DNA of 64,000 nucleotides from Crithidia sp. LVH-60A (Eukaryota; Euglenozoa; Kinetoplastea; Trypanosomatida; Trypanosomatidae). The position numbers and the translations under genes are program-made. Under the pieces are notes generated by a model. The model had not been told where the DNA came from, did not search any database, and saw only the letters and a list, made by a program, of their open reading frames with translations. Shown piece after piece: positions 41,547 through 52,077 of this stretch. Within the stretch, counting starts at the first letter, position 1, and the number at the start of each line of letters is the position of its first letter. The DNA lies in NCBI GenBank assembly GCA_030078075.1, contig CP119637.1, positions 1,302,501 to 1,366,500 of the forward strand, given 5' to 3'.

Positions 41547-41628
<82 letters not shown>

Positions 41629-41697
41629 AAGGAAATTACAATAAAGCGGGGCGGATAAAACGCGCAAGTTTACGTTCAGCACCTCCTCCTTTGACAT
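40892..41697 (-). CDS. Coiled-coil protein gene interrupted by poly-A blocks (several frameshifts)
   Basis: Coding-quality pieces on the minus strand lie in series. The first is MSKEEVLNVNLRVLSAPLYC (ATG at 41697). Then comes a short KPNADICANHSK piece between two poly-T (coding strand) blocks. Then GEARRQAEESAMLRKIASRE, MSALRKVEERLLDVMDSYRE with ANPIKNLK, and finally EMMLVQNHNEVEHRD and VELLREMTAEANSAIDAMLL ending in LEYGAAVFT. The helical, Glu/Arg-rich composition suggests coiled-coil. The blocks at 41392-41488 and 41536-41625 are almost pure A on the plus strand and would code polyphenylalanine; they are most likely assembly artefacts replacing real coding sequence. Family not recognised. 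Exact exon joins are uncertain. Confidence 0.45.
41392..41625. repeat. Two poly-A blocks within a gene
   Basis: 41392-41488 and 41536-41625 are poly-A with one to three interrupting Gs each, separated by 47 bases of normal-looking sequence. No real trypanosomatid coding gene would carry this. Probably an assembly or polishing artefact. Confidence 0.85.
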
Positions 41698-42222
41698 GGA
41701 AGGACGTAGCTGTGCGTCGCAGGTAACTAACTTCGCTTTATGCACAAGCACCTTTTTCAGGTGCACTTGTCAACGCGCACATACATCAACTCACGCGTGC
41801 GGTGTACTCCTACGTCCATCGGCCTTGGAGTAGCACTGTGCTTCAATCCTTTTTTTTTTTTTAGAAAAAAGATGATGTTGTTGAAAGGTAGAGAGCAACC
41901 GGAAAGCCAAATGCCAGACGGCAAAAGTACAGCGAGATCAGCAAACATTTTTGTTTCGATGCAATTGCAGAATAAAAGCACGTAAACAGAGAGAAAGAAA
42001 AGAAAGAGGCACTTAGAGCCATCAATAGCCTCCCTTTCTTTCTCAAAGTGGGTGAAGGGAAAGAGAGTCGGAGCACTCTCCATCTTCACTACGGCACCAA
42101 AAAGAAAAAAGTAAAAAAGCAAAGCTCAAGCCAAAGGAAAAGTGAGGGGAAAAAACAGAAAAGGCAAAAACAGCAGAGGATCCTTTTTGCCTTCCAGCCG
42201 CATGGAACACACACAAACCCGA
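41698..42222. other. Intergenic, small membrane protein to coiled-coil gene
   Basis: AT-rich spacer with a T11 run near 41850. No gene. Confidence 0.5.
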
Positions 42223-42576
42223 TCACGAGCGGGTGCCAGCAGCGGGCTGGTTCACACCGAGGAAGAGGTCGTCTTCGTCGTTCACTTCTTCGTAAGAGAC
42301 CGCCCCCGCTTGCGTGTTGTTACGACGGCGGTTGATGTTCTGCATAATCGTGTGGCCGACGTCGGAGACCAGGCTTGAGAGGGCCGCGATGGGAGCCCCC
42401 AGCGAGGCCGTCGACTCCCCCACCGCCTGTGCGCAGACGAAGAGAGCGATATAGTAGGCTGCAGCGACAATCAAGCAGAGAAAGAAAAACTGGAAGCCGC
42501 TGAGCAGCGTCCCAGCGTAGCCGAGGTCGGCAGAGTCGCCCACCATCACTTGGTAGCTGACCAGGTCGGCTGACAT
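42223..42576 (-). CDS. Small single-span membrane protein
   Basis: A 117-residue protein (ATG at 42576). A strong hydrophobic segment at about 27-50 (LLSGFQFFFLCLIVAAAYYI) is followed by a polar stretch with NINRRRNNTQ and an acidic-then-neutral tail (YEEVNDEDDLFLGVNQP). It could be a tail of a secretory-pathway or endomembrane protein. Family not recognised. Coherent codon use and position in the array support a real gene. Confidence 0.65.
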   Translation of the reverse strand: MSADLVSYQVMVGDSADLGYAGTLLSGFQFFFLCLIVAAAYYIALFVCAQAVGESTASLGAPIAALSSLVSDVGHTIMQNINRRRNNTQAGAVSYEEVNDEDDLFLGVNQPAAGTRS

Positions 42577-43203
42577 CTCCTTTCTTTGTTTGTGGATGTA
42601 TCTGTGTGTGTAATTAGAGTGTAATGAATGGGGGAAGATCCGCCAAGAACCACCGCTCTACCAGTGAAGAGCAAGAGGCGTGCACTATTGCAAAGGGAGA
42701 AGAGGAGGAAAAAGAGAGAAGATGGGCCAGTGAGGTGGTACGGTTCACACAGTCGACTGCACCAGCACCTATTCACCGTGGTGACGCCTCCAGCCAGCTG
42801 TTTGGACAAGAGAAAACAGAAACTAGTTGGCCTTTCTGCTACTGTGTGTCGTGAAACTTTAGAAGCACGAAGCCCCGTCACGTATCGCGCTCCAAGCCTG
42901 AAATAATATATTTTTTCCTTTCCGCTTCCTGTGCGCATCGAGCCTGTTAAACGCGCCGTATCCACCTTGCAAGATCGTTTTTGTTGTTGTTGCCTCTATG
43001 CGTGGAACACACATGTCCTTTTTCTTTTTGCCTTTTTTTACCTTACGCTGTGTGTGGTTTAGGAATGCTCCCAGTGTTGCCACAGGTTAGCATGTGTGTG
43101 TGTGTGAAGACTTGTCATGAAGAAAGGAATCGCCGAAGCATGACCGTCCTTCTCTTTGTTTCATTTCCTTTTTTTTTCTTTGCTTTCTCCTGTCAATCGT
43201 CCT
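42577..43203. other. Intergenic, NSUN2-like to small membrane protein
   Basis: Spacer with T runs and a (TG)n stretch at about 43089-43105. No gene. Confidence 0.5.
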
Positions 43204-46200
43204 TCATCTCTGCGACCGTCGACGCCGCCACTCGCGGTAGTTGGTGTCCTCCAACCAGTTCTCCGCCTCGCTCTCCGGTCTCGATGGCATGCGAAGGCCC
43301 TCCGCTGCGAAGAGGTCCACAGGCGGCGCGCTTGTCTGACCTGCTCCTCTCTCCCGCGCGTGAAAGCGCTGAGGCATGTCGACGGCAGCCTCATATTCAT
43401 CCTCGGCAAGCTCCAGCCCATCTTCATCTCCGCGCGGGAGGCGCACGGTCTGCTCAACGATGCCTTCGGCACCTGCAGCCGCAGCCGGCCCCGTGCTCCA
43501 CAGCCGCGGCACGGCACGCGCAGGGAAAGAATCAACGGCGCTGGTGCGGCGGTAGACGTAAGAAGAGGGCATCTCGCAAAGCGACACGCCACTCCCCCAT
43601 CGCGGCGACATGCTTCGCCCGCTCTGGCATGTTCGCAGGCACGTCCAGCCGCAGCGTGAAGTCGTACGACGGAGAGTCTGCCGCGCCGTTCGCAGCACGA
43701 GGGGAAAGCGGTGTGTAGTCCACCTGAGCCACCACGCCAGCAGCACGCAGTTCAGCAGCAACGGCAGGGTGAAGCACACTGCTAGGCGCCTCATCGCTTT
43801 CCGAAAGAGCTCGCGGTGCAAAGGACTCTGGAATTACCTCCACCACAACACTGAAGCTGCGCTGCGCCAGTGACGCAATGCGTGTCGTGCTGCTTCTCGC
43901 ATGCTCGCGGCTCTGCACGACGGTTTCCACCGCAGCGAGAAAGGCGCGTGTTTCGCGCTCCACGACGCAATGATCAACGGCAGTGGGGACGCTGCGTTCA
44001 CCGCCTGGCTGGGTGGATGGCAGCTGTCTCTCCAGGCGGCGCAGCTGAGCGCGGAGATCGTGTGCGTGAACACTTCTTAGCCGTAGCACGTCGATCATGG
44101 CCAAGGCGGAGAGACGCAAGACCGGGAGAACTGACCTGAGCGCTGCCAACACGTTTGCGTGTGACGTGGCGCTGCTGATCGTCAGTGCGTCCGGCAGCAC
44201 ACCCGCCTCCGTTTTGGCACTCGAGGGATGAACAGACCGCTGCCAGTGAAACCTACCGGCACACCAGCGTGTAGCACGGTACAGCGCAGCTGCCGGTGCT
44301 GCGGGGATGCGGGCTGTGATAGCGGTGACTCGTTTGCCGCGGATGGGAAGGACGTAGAGGCGGTGGGGAATGCTTGCTGAAGAAAGTGGAGGACAGCAGG
44401 GGACACGGCGGAGCAGACGCCACCGCGCGGGTGCGTCCACCAGCACACCTCCGTGGCCGGCGGTGGTGCACTGCGCGGTGGCGCAACCGTCGCTGCACGC
44501 TCTACACAGGTGTCGTTGTCGCCCTCCAACGCTTTCTGCGACTTTTCGGCAGCGACCCGCAGACAAATCAAGTAGCCCCCGTCGCTGCCCTCGCGCAGAG
44601 GGTCGGTACGCCAGCTGGCCTGCGCAACGGCCTCGCGCAACTCCGGTGCGTACTGCTGCGGCTCCTGCGCCGTTTCCCCGCCTTCGATGGCCACCCACGT
44701 CGAGAAGCCGCGACGGCCACGCTGCTGCAGCACCAATCGGAGGCTCTCCGCAGCCGCAGCGTCAGTAGCAGCGAGAGAACGCTGCAACTCTGCGAAGGGA
44801 ACAGGCGCACAGGTTATGTTCTCCACCTGGGATTGAGGGTCTTGCACTGACGCTAAGTGATGTAGCACCGCACACACGACAGCCTCGTTCTCAATCACGT
44901 TCATGCTCTGCGTCGTGTAAAGCACGTAGCCAACCCCTTCAACACAAGGAGAGTCTTCCTCCGTATCTGCGCTTCGTGCTATAGAAGAATCACCGCCGCG
45001 CACATCAACTGCGCGAATCGCGTTGAAGAGGCACCGCTGCAGCCGTGTGAAATTTGCATTGGCGGCCTGACAGCGTTCCACAAAGTTGTTAGGCGAGGCT
45101 ACCGTGGAGAGGTGCACAGGAGCCGGCGTTTCGTTCTCCTTTCCGTCACCATCGTCGGCTGCATCGCCACCCGCCAGCCACCCACGCGGCCGCACGCCGT
45201 CCTGCGAGTTCGTGGGCACACAGACCACCACACGGCCGCGCAGGGGTGAGCGGGCAGCTGCACGCGCCTCCGCCTTTCTCCGTCGTTGCTTCTGCTGCGG
45301 CGCGGGTTGGTGATAAACGGTTGGTGTTACGTACACGGTGTTGGGGTACCGGTCCGTCACCGGCACATCAGAGCTGTCGAGGAGGAGGGGCTGGGTCAGT
45401 GAAGGCTGCCTCTCTTGTTTGCTAAGTCGACCTGGTGGTGCAAACGTGGCGTCCTCCACAGCCAGCACGATGCGGCGCAAAGCACTGGCTTCCTCTTCGT
45501 CCTGAATAGACCGATACAGGTACTGCGCAATCTCGGCATGATAGGTGCTCGATGCGGTGCGCCGCGCTTCGGTGCTCACCGTGGTATCTGCCTGGTAAAG
45601 AAGCACCTCATATTCACTCTCCGACGCAGCAGCTGTCGCAGTACCGGCGGCAGCAGCAGCGGCAAGACGCACGCTGAGCAGCGCGATGGCGTGAGATAAG
45701 AGGTCAACGTTCAGCAGCGCGTTGCTCGCCACCTGCCGCTGCAGCCAGTAGGTGTGGGCGAGGCTGGGTGGCTGGTACGAGACCGAAGACGGTGCCTCCT
45801 GTTCTGCGGTGAGGTGCGCAGCGCTGCTTGAGGCTTCTGATTTGCTGGCTGCGCTCTCTACTGCGCCGCTGATGTCCGCATCGTCCTGCAACATAGCGCT
45901 TAACATGTCGGCCGCGTCGGTGGCTTCTGTGAGTTCCTCTGACACCGCAGGAACATCCAGCAAACTCGCCTCTGCTGCGCTGTCTGGTGGGCCGACCAGG
46001 GACGTGGCTGCGGTGTAAGGAAGGTGGAGGGGAGCGCCGATGGACTGCGTGGGTACGAGCGGCACCACATAGAGGCAAGGGTCGAGGTCCGTGGGGGCAA
46101 AGACTGGCTGAGCCGTACCCGACGTAAAGGACAACACGTTTCCGTCCCTGCCTTTTCCTTTTCCAGTCCCTGTGTACTCGACGTGGCCGCAACGCTCTGA

Positions 46201-46806
46201 TGCGACTCGAGCTGATCGCGCACCGTCAGCCGCACGAGAGGCAACGTCGTGTTTACCAAGAAGAGCGCCTGCGAGGGACGCAGCAACGCATCGACGAACG
46301 CGTACCGCTCCGCCGGGTCGCTCACACCCTGCTCGATGTAGAAGTCCGCGAAGAACTGCCGCTGCACGTCTTGCATCTCGCGCCTTCGCATCTCGTCTGA
46401 TTGCGGTGCCGGTGGCATCTGCGCCGCATCAATCTCCTCGTCTGCTGCGTTGGCCAGCTCCACGAAGAAACGACGGGCCAGCGCCAGCGTCGACTCCGTG
46501 CGCTCCGCAGCGTCATCGGCGCCCTCCTCTGCGAGAAACGCGTTCGCTGCCTCTTCGGTGGAAAAGGTCACCGGTGAGGTAAAGCCGCCGTGGTCGCGGT
46601 CGGACTTGTCCGGCACCAGCGCGATCGGCTTCGCTTCTCTCCATGACCCGTGCAGCAGCTCCTCTTTTTCCTTTTGCTGTGAGATCTTTCATGTTGCCCC
46701 AGCCGCGGTGCACGGCGGGGGTGGAGAGTCCCTGCAGGCTGCGCGGCACGTGACGGCGGCCGTGCTTCGCCGCAAGGACGCGCGTCACAGACAGTACGCC
46801 AGGCAT
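43204..46806 (-). CDS. NSUN2-like RNA cytosine methyltransferase homologue, catalytic motifs lost (four frameshifts)
   Basis: About 1200 residues. The N-terminus (ATG at 46806, MPGVLSVTRVLAAKHGRRHV) resembles a mitochondrial presequence. After a frame change near 46680 come LVPDKSDRDHGGF and an NSUN2-like entry domain, FFADFYIEQGVSDPAERYAF then VDALLRPSQALFLVNTTLP. After a second change (about 46150) the fold continues in NSUN2 order: LQRQVASNALLNVDLLSH; a strand then ADTTVSTEARR; RIVLAVEDATF; VVCVPTNSQDG where RCMTs have 'DVPCSGDG'; and GYVLYTTQSMNVIENEAVV where they have 'YSTCSlNPiEnEaVV'. Both catalytic cysteines are absent (T and Q), and no 'D-CAAPGgKT' SAM loop is seen. SDGGYLICLRV and a PUA-like end follow, with changes near 44222 and 43575. 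Probably a mitochondrial pseudoenzyme, perhaps a scaffold in ribosome or RNA processing; that is inference. Confidence 0.6.
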
Positions 46807-47286
46807 TGCTCCGGTTGTTGTTTTTGCTTTCTCGGGAAGTGAAAGAGTGTGGAAAGTACGTTTCAAAATGTGTATGTGCGTGTGTATTTCTGCCGACACC
46901 CAAAGCGACATCGAAAGGAAAAAAAACTGCTTTTGCTCACCGAAGTGCAGCTTCGTTGTACTTCCCAGCAGCGAGTAATTGTGGCGCAAAGGCGTGGCGT
47001 AGAGGTTTTATAGGGAAAAGATAGGAGTGAAAAGTGGGATAGAAAGACGCGCACAGCACATCGTTCATGGAAGACACGTAGTGACTGACAGCAGAGCCTT
47101 TGTGACAGCCGTCGACCACACACACACACTCTCTCCCTCTTCGCATCGCTGCCGCACTCAAAGGTGCATGCAGCCCTTTAAAGTCGCACCTAGTCTAAAA
47201 CACGAAAGACTATTTGTGAACACAGTGGAGGAGAAAGTTGAGGAGAGTCAACGCAAACAAACAGACAACAACAACAGAAAGACGCC
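46807..47286. other. Intergenic, exonuclease to NSUN2-like gene
   Basis: Short spacer with (AC)n at 47117-47129. It should hold the NSUN2-like splice acceptor. No gene. Confidence 0.5.
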
Positions 47287-48959
47287 TCACCGCACAATCC
47301 CGGCCGAAGTGCAGATGCATGCGAGCGCCTGTGCGTCCCACAGCGGATCGTGCGGGTGGTGTAACGCCAAGACCGCCGCCGCTGTCGCGTCTCTGCCCGC
47401 CGCCTTCTCCAACGCCACGGAAAGATTCGGCGTCTTCTTCACCGACGTGGAGAAGCCAGAGGCGACGAAGAGAGAGTGCGCCGTCACGTCGATGGCACGT
47501 GCCTCGTAGGGGGACATGGTGGCAGCACTGCTGCTGACAGGCGTGCTCGAAATGCTCCTCTCGCTGTCGACATCGAGAGATGCGGAAATAGTAGAAGCTG
47601 GCGTTGTAGTCCTTTTCCGCAGAAAGCGACCCGGCGCACCGTCAGCAGCCACAGCAGTCGGCACACGCGGTGTCGTTGATGCAACGTAGCGCTGCAGCTC
47701 GAGCGTGCTGCGAATCACGGCGGCGTCCCCCGTTCCGTAAACGAAAATCTTTGCTGTGGGCAGCTTTGAGAAGAAAGGCTCCTCATCCTCACCCTCCCGT
47801 GTTGTTGCTGCGTCGCGTCGGACAAGGTGGCCCCACACCGCACTCATGCGCGTTGCCAACTCCTCGAGCGACTCGCACTCGCAGAAATCCACGCCGACAC
47901 TCTCAGAGGAACCCCGAGGAGAGAAAGGACGGGCGTAGGTGCCGGCGCAGTGTGCGTCGCGCACCCGTTGCAGGTCCGCCTCGGCGCGCGCACTGCACTC
48001 ACTCAGCCACGCCGACCACGCCGTCGGGCTCTCAAAGACGGTGCGCAGCACGCGCTGAATGAAGGCCGGGTAATTTCGCACGCAAGAAGCAAGCGACTTG
48101 TAGCCGCCTTTACCCCGCTCAAGACGCAGCAGTGTCGCAAGCTGCTTCGCCGCCTTGCAAAAATCGCGTGAGTCCACCGGCGCAGCGTGCAGCAGCTCCA
48201 GCGCCTCCTTGTTGAAGCGTGACACGTTGGGTATGGAGTACGGGTCGAGACCGCGGAAGTTGTGCGCAATGCCGTAGCGCATTTGCAGAGCACGGCGGAC
48301 CAGCGTCTCGGCCGACGCAGAAGGGCTCGCCGACTGCGGCGCTCGTGCAGCCACGTGTGTCGTGTTGGTCGTGGCCTCGTCCACACTGCTGCTGCTGCTG
48401 CTGCTACCTCCGCCTCATCTCCTTCGTCTTCTTCCGTAGTACTTGGCAGGCGATCTGCAAAATCGTTTGTTGAAGGTGCAGCAGAGCAAGTCTCCTTTGC
48501 CGCCTGCTTGGCCGCTTCTTTCTGCTCCACGCGCAGCGTCCTCTGCAGATCTTGGAAGGACTTCAAGGCGTCCGCCGACTCCGCCGCGAAGCTCTGCAGT
48601 ACCGCATTTAAGGCTGGCGTCGGCGCAAAGCGCTCGTTGATCATCTCGCGCAAAAGATGGCCGCAGGGAAGCGCGGAGGCGAGCTGCATGACAACCTGTG
48701 GCCGCAGCTCCAGCACGACGGGCCGCTCTAACAGCTCCGTCAGCTGCGGCAGCGACGACGCATCAAGATTTCTCTTCGTTGCACCAGTGTTTGTTGCGTC
48801 CACCTCCGTCACAACGTTAGATGGTGTGGGGTGGCGGCGGAAGGGGACAAAGACGGCGGAGCGAGCGTAGACGCTTCTGTTGTGCTTCACAAACTCCAAG
48901 TCGAGAGCGTACGTCTTCGCCGCCCTCGCCGGCGCTACCGCAATGCGCGATGCACGCAT
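47287..48959 (-). CDS. Putative DEDDh-type 3'-5' exonuclease (one frameshift)
   Basis: About 557 residues. The first frame (ATG at 48959, MRASRIAVAPARAAKTYALD) carries YALDLEFVKH, matching exonuclease motif I (D-x-E), then a helical region. The second frame, which carries on after the polyalanine region coded by (CTG)n at about 48386-48405, has LPTAKIFVYGTGDAAVIRST, a motif-II-like strand, and ends with TPNLSVALEKAAG and LALHHPHDPLWDAQALACIC, in which H-x4-D then 'DA' suits motif III of DEDDh enzymes. The spacing between motif I and II (about 350 residues) is unusually large, so a big helical insert is present. Eri1/KapD-like or PARN-like relation is possible. Substrate unknown. Upstream N-terminal residues could be lost in the poly-A block. 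Confidence 0.5.
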
Positions 48960-49703
<744 letters not shown>

Positions 49704-50093
49704 TCAATTCACGGGCTCCTGCACCACAACGATCAAAAACGTGTCGCTGCAGCGCACCACAATCTCGTGCAACACGGTGCGCACCCGAATCAGCTCCACA
49801 CTGCTCTCGCTGATAGGCGGCGGGGGTGGTGTCGCGACCGACTTCTTGCGCGACGAGCCCTTCGCCGTGTCGGCTGCCGGTGCTGCCGGACGCAGCTTCA
49901 GTGGTGCGAAGAGGCATGCTGCTTGACGGGCAAGATCGGCTGCCATGGCTGCGTACGACTGCGCGAGGGAGCGGTCTAAATTCTGAAAGCTGTCGCGTAT
50001 TGGTTCGCCCTCGGCGGTACACACAACAACGCCCAGCACGCCCTTCGTGTAGGTGATGTGCTCCACCACGGCCTCGATATCTTCCTTGAACAT
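49704..50093 (-). CDS. DYNLRB: Dynein light chain, roadblock/LC7 type
   Basis: A 129-residue protein with the roadblock/LC7 fold: MFKEDIEAVVEHITYTKGVL then GVVVCTAEGEPIRDSFQN, a strongly conserved strand pair ('gVlGvvvv---G-pIrs'), a central helix (YAAMAADLARQAACLFAPL), and C-terminal strands (VELIRVRTVLHEIVVRCSD then TFLIVVVQEP). Between helix and strands is a Pro/Lys-rich insert (about residues 68-95) that makes it longer than the usual 95-100. Roadblock chains dimerise on dynein intermediate chains in cytoplasmic and intraflagellar dyneins. The ATG at 50093 follows a good splice acceptor. Confidence 0.88.
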   Translation of the reverse strand: MFKEDIEAVVEHITYTKGVLGVVVCTAEGEPIRDSFQNLDRSLAQSYAAMAADLARQAACLFAPLKLRPAAPAADTAKGSSRKKSVATPPPPPISESSVELIRVRTVLHEIVVRCSDTFLIVVVQEPVN

Positions 50094-50130
50094 GACGAGT
50101 TGCTAAGTGGTGAGATAAAGAGGAGAAACG
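50094..50130 (-). promoter_or_regulatory. Predicted spliced-leader acceptor of the roadblock gene
   Basis: The coding strand reads CTCGTTTCTCCTCTTTATCT then CACCACTTAG, with AG at 50104-50105, ten bases before the ATG. Typical acceptor layout. Confidence 0.5.
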
Positions 50131-50829
50131 AGATAAAAACAATAAAGAGTTCAAGTAGGGCGGCAGCAGCAAGTGTGCGCGTGAAAGGTGTTCTACATGA
50201 AAGAAGGGAAGCAGAGACGTGTGAGTTGTGCAAACGCGTGCGGACGCAAGTGAGGTGGATGCTGAGCAGTAAACGAGCGAGCTTTACCTCCCTACTCTGA
50301 ACGTCCGCTTAAGATGAAGAGAACGAATTTGACTTTTTTTTGTTGTTTTCAGTTAATGTGATTTACAAGAATGCTCTTTTTTCCAATTGTACCGAAAGGG
50401 AAGAAAGACAGAGAGAGAGTGGAATGCCTCTTCACCATCGAGGGCAGGAAGAGAGGCAGGGAAAAGCAGCCCCTGCTACACATCGGGCATCCTTACTATT
50501 TTTTTCAATCCCTCAAGCAACAGCACACGTGCCGATCTCACGCCCTCCATTCGTATCGGCTGTTGCGCGGGCGTGTAAAGTTTCTTTCAGGATATGGTAA
50601 AGCAATTGTTTGTTTTGAAAGAGCAGTGGAAAGGCGTCACCTTAGTAGCAGCAGTAAAAGAGAGGTAAACAAAAGCTGACGTAGCAGAAAAATAAATAAA
50701 AAACGTATCAGCCGCGCTGCCCTGATCAAAACCTCACGGTGACTCGTTGAAGTATTGATGGCGGCAAACAACAAATTGAGAAAGGAAATAAAGAGGGAAA
50801 TATTGAAGAACGAGGTTTTACTCACACAC
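50131..50829. other. Intergenic, unrecognised basic protein to roadblock gene
   Basis: Spacer of about 0.7 kb, AT-rich at 50300-50350. No gene, except that the C-terminal coding sequence of the next gene may reach about 50755 in another frame. Confidence 0.5.
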
Positions 50830-52077
50830 TCAGTCACGCCCACGAGCTTTTCTAACGCGATTGGGTCCGTTGGCACGCCAAGGCAGCCAAGGGAATGTCG
50901 CCGTCTTCCTCTGCTGCGCTGTGTTTCGCGGCTGTCGCGCTTCCTTTGGCAGCCGCAGCCTCCTCCTCCTCCCCTCGTCCTCGCTCTCCGCGCTTGATAA
51001 CGACGATGCATCAGAGGGCTTTGATGGTGAAGAAATAGTCGACTCCGAGCTCGAGGATCGCTGCCGCCGCCGCCGCAGCTGTGCTGCTTGTCGACGAGGT
51101 ACGCCGCAACTCGCGTGCTTCGCCGGTGAGCGTCGCTGCTGCCTCTGCTCGCCGGTGCTTCGTGCCTGCCATCGCTGCTGCAGCCCTCCTTTATACGCTG
51201 CACCGCGACGAGCAGGTAAGACGCAGGAAACCTCTTTTACTGCCGCACTCACATCACTACCTGATTCAAGACCGCAGCAGCAGCGTCGCACAGCATCCTG
51301 CACCTTCAGCGCGAAGACGTGCAGAAGGTGGCCGCGACGGAAGAGAGGATGCGAGCGAAGAAATGCTACCTCGCTGTTGCTGTTGCGTGGTGGCTCGCGC
51401 ACTTTGGCCGCCGCTGCTGCTGCTGCTGCTGTTGCTGCCGGTGTCTGTGAGGGCAACGAACGTGACGGACAGGGATGTGCAGCTGTAGCGTGAAGTACAG
51501 CAACACGACAGCGCTCAGTGTACAGCTGCTCCAGAAAAAAGAGGCAATAGAAACGAACCCACAGGCGCAACGAGGCAGCAGCGGTTCCGGTCAGCACATC
51601 TGCCCACACAGATGCATCGTTGACCCCTTTATATGCTGCAGGGACGGTTGATCTGTTAAGTTGAGAGGCGCAGCGCAAGAGAAGCGCGACGGTGACTTCC
51701 AGTCGATGCAACGCGCTGCTTTGCACAGCCAATGTGTTTTCTTCGTCGAGACTCACAGCTGGAGCGAGCACGAAGGACAGAAAAATCAGCGCAGTTTCTG
51801 ATCTCGCACCCTCGCTATCACCACCAGCAGCAGCACGTGGCGTCTCGGTGTGCTGGGGTGCCGCCACTTCCACCACCGCTCTGTCAGATCTGGAACCTGC
51901 ATTCCCCACCTTGCCAGAAGGTGCAGATGCAGTCTGTGCCACACCAGCCCCGCGCACCTCAGCGAGCAGTGCGTGACGCGTTGCCCACGGCAACCACTGA
52001 AGGACGTGCGGCAGCGTTTGTCGCTGCAGCCGCCCCGGGTCGAGACAGATACGCGACCACTCCACGTAAATGCTCAT
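50830..52077 (-). CDS. Unrecognised protein, first gene of the transcription unit
   Basis: A 415-residue frame from ATG at 52077 (MSIYVEWSRICLDPGRLQRQ). The first 230 residues are ordered: LQWLPWATRHALLAEVRGAG, then a hydrophobic region with TALIFLSFVLAPAVSL and RLWVRFYCLFFLEQL, probably one or two membrane or buried helices. The C-terminal third is Ser/Arg-rich and very basic. The last 40 residues may be misread: another frame gives DPIALEKLVGVTECV, which looks more ordered, so an indel near 50900-50950 is possible. The arrangement of buried helices plus a long tail is compatible with a peroxin-like glycosomal membrane protein, but evidence is too thin to name it. As the most upstream gene found, it is next to the probable transcription start region. 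Confidence 0.5.
   Translation of the reverse strand: MSIYVEWSRICLDPGRLQRQTLPHVLQWLPWATRHALLAEVRGAGVAQTASAPSGKVGNAGSRSDRAVVEVAAPQHTETPRAAAGGDSEGARSETALIFLSFVLAPAVSLDEENTLAVQSSALHRLEVTVALLLRCASQLNRSTVPAAYKGVNDASVWADVLTGTAAASLRLWVRFYCLFFLEQLYTERCRVAVLHATAAHPCPSRSLPSQTPAATAAAAAAAAKVREPPRNSNSEVAFLRSHPLFRRGHLLHVFALKVQDAVRRCCCGLESGSDVSAAVKEVSCVLPARRGAAYKGGLQQRWQARSTGEQRQQRRSPAKHASCGVPRRQAAQLRRRRQRSSSSESTISSPSKPSDASSLSSAESEDEGRRRRLRLPKEARQPRNTAQQRKTATFPWLPWRANGPNRVRKARGRD

Noticed and set aside
41162-41644. Plus-strand frame with poly-lysine
   Set aside because: The lysines come from the poly-A blocks, not from a gene.
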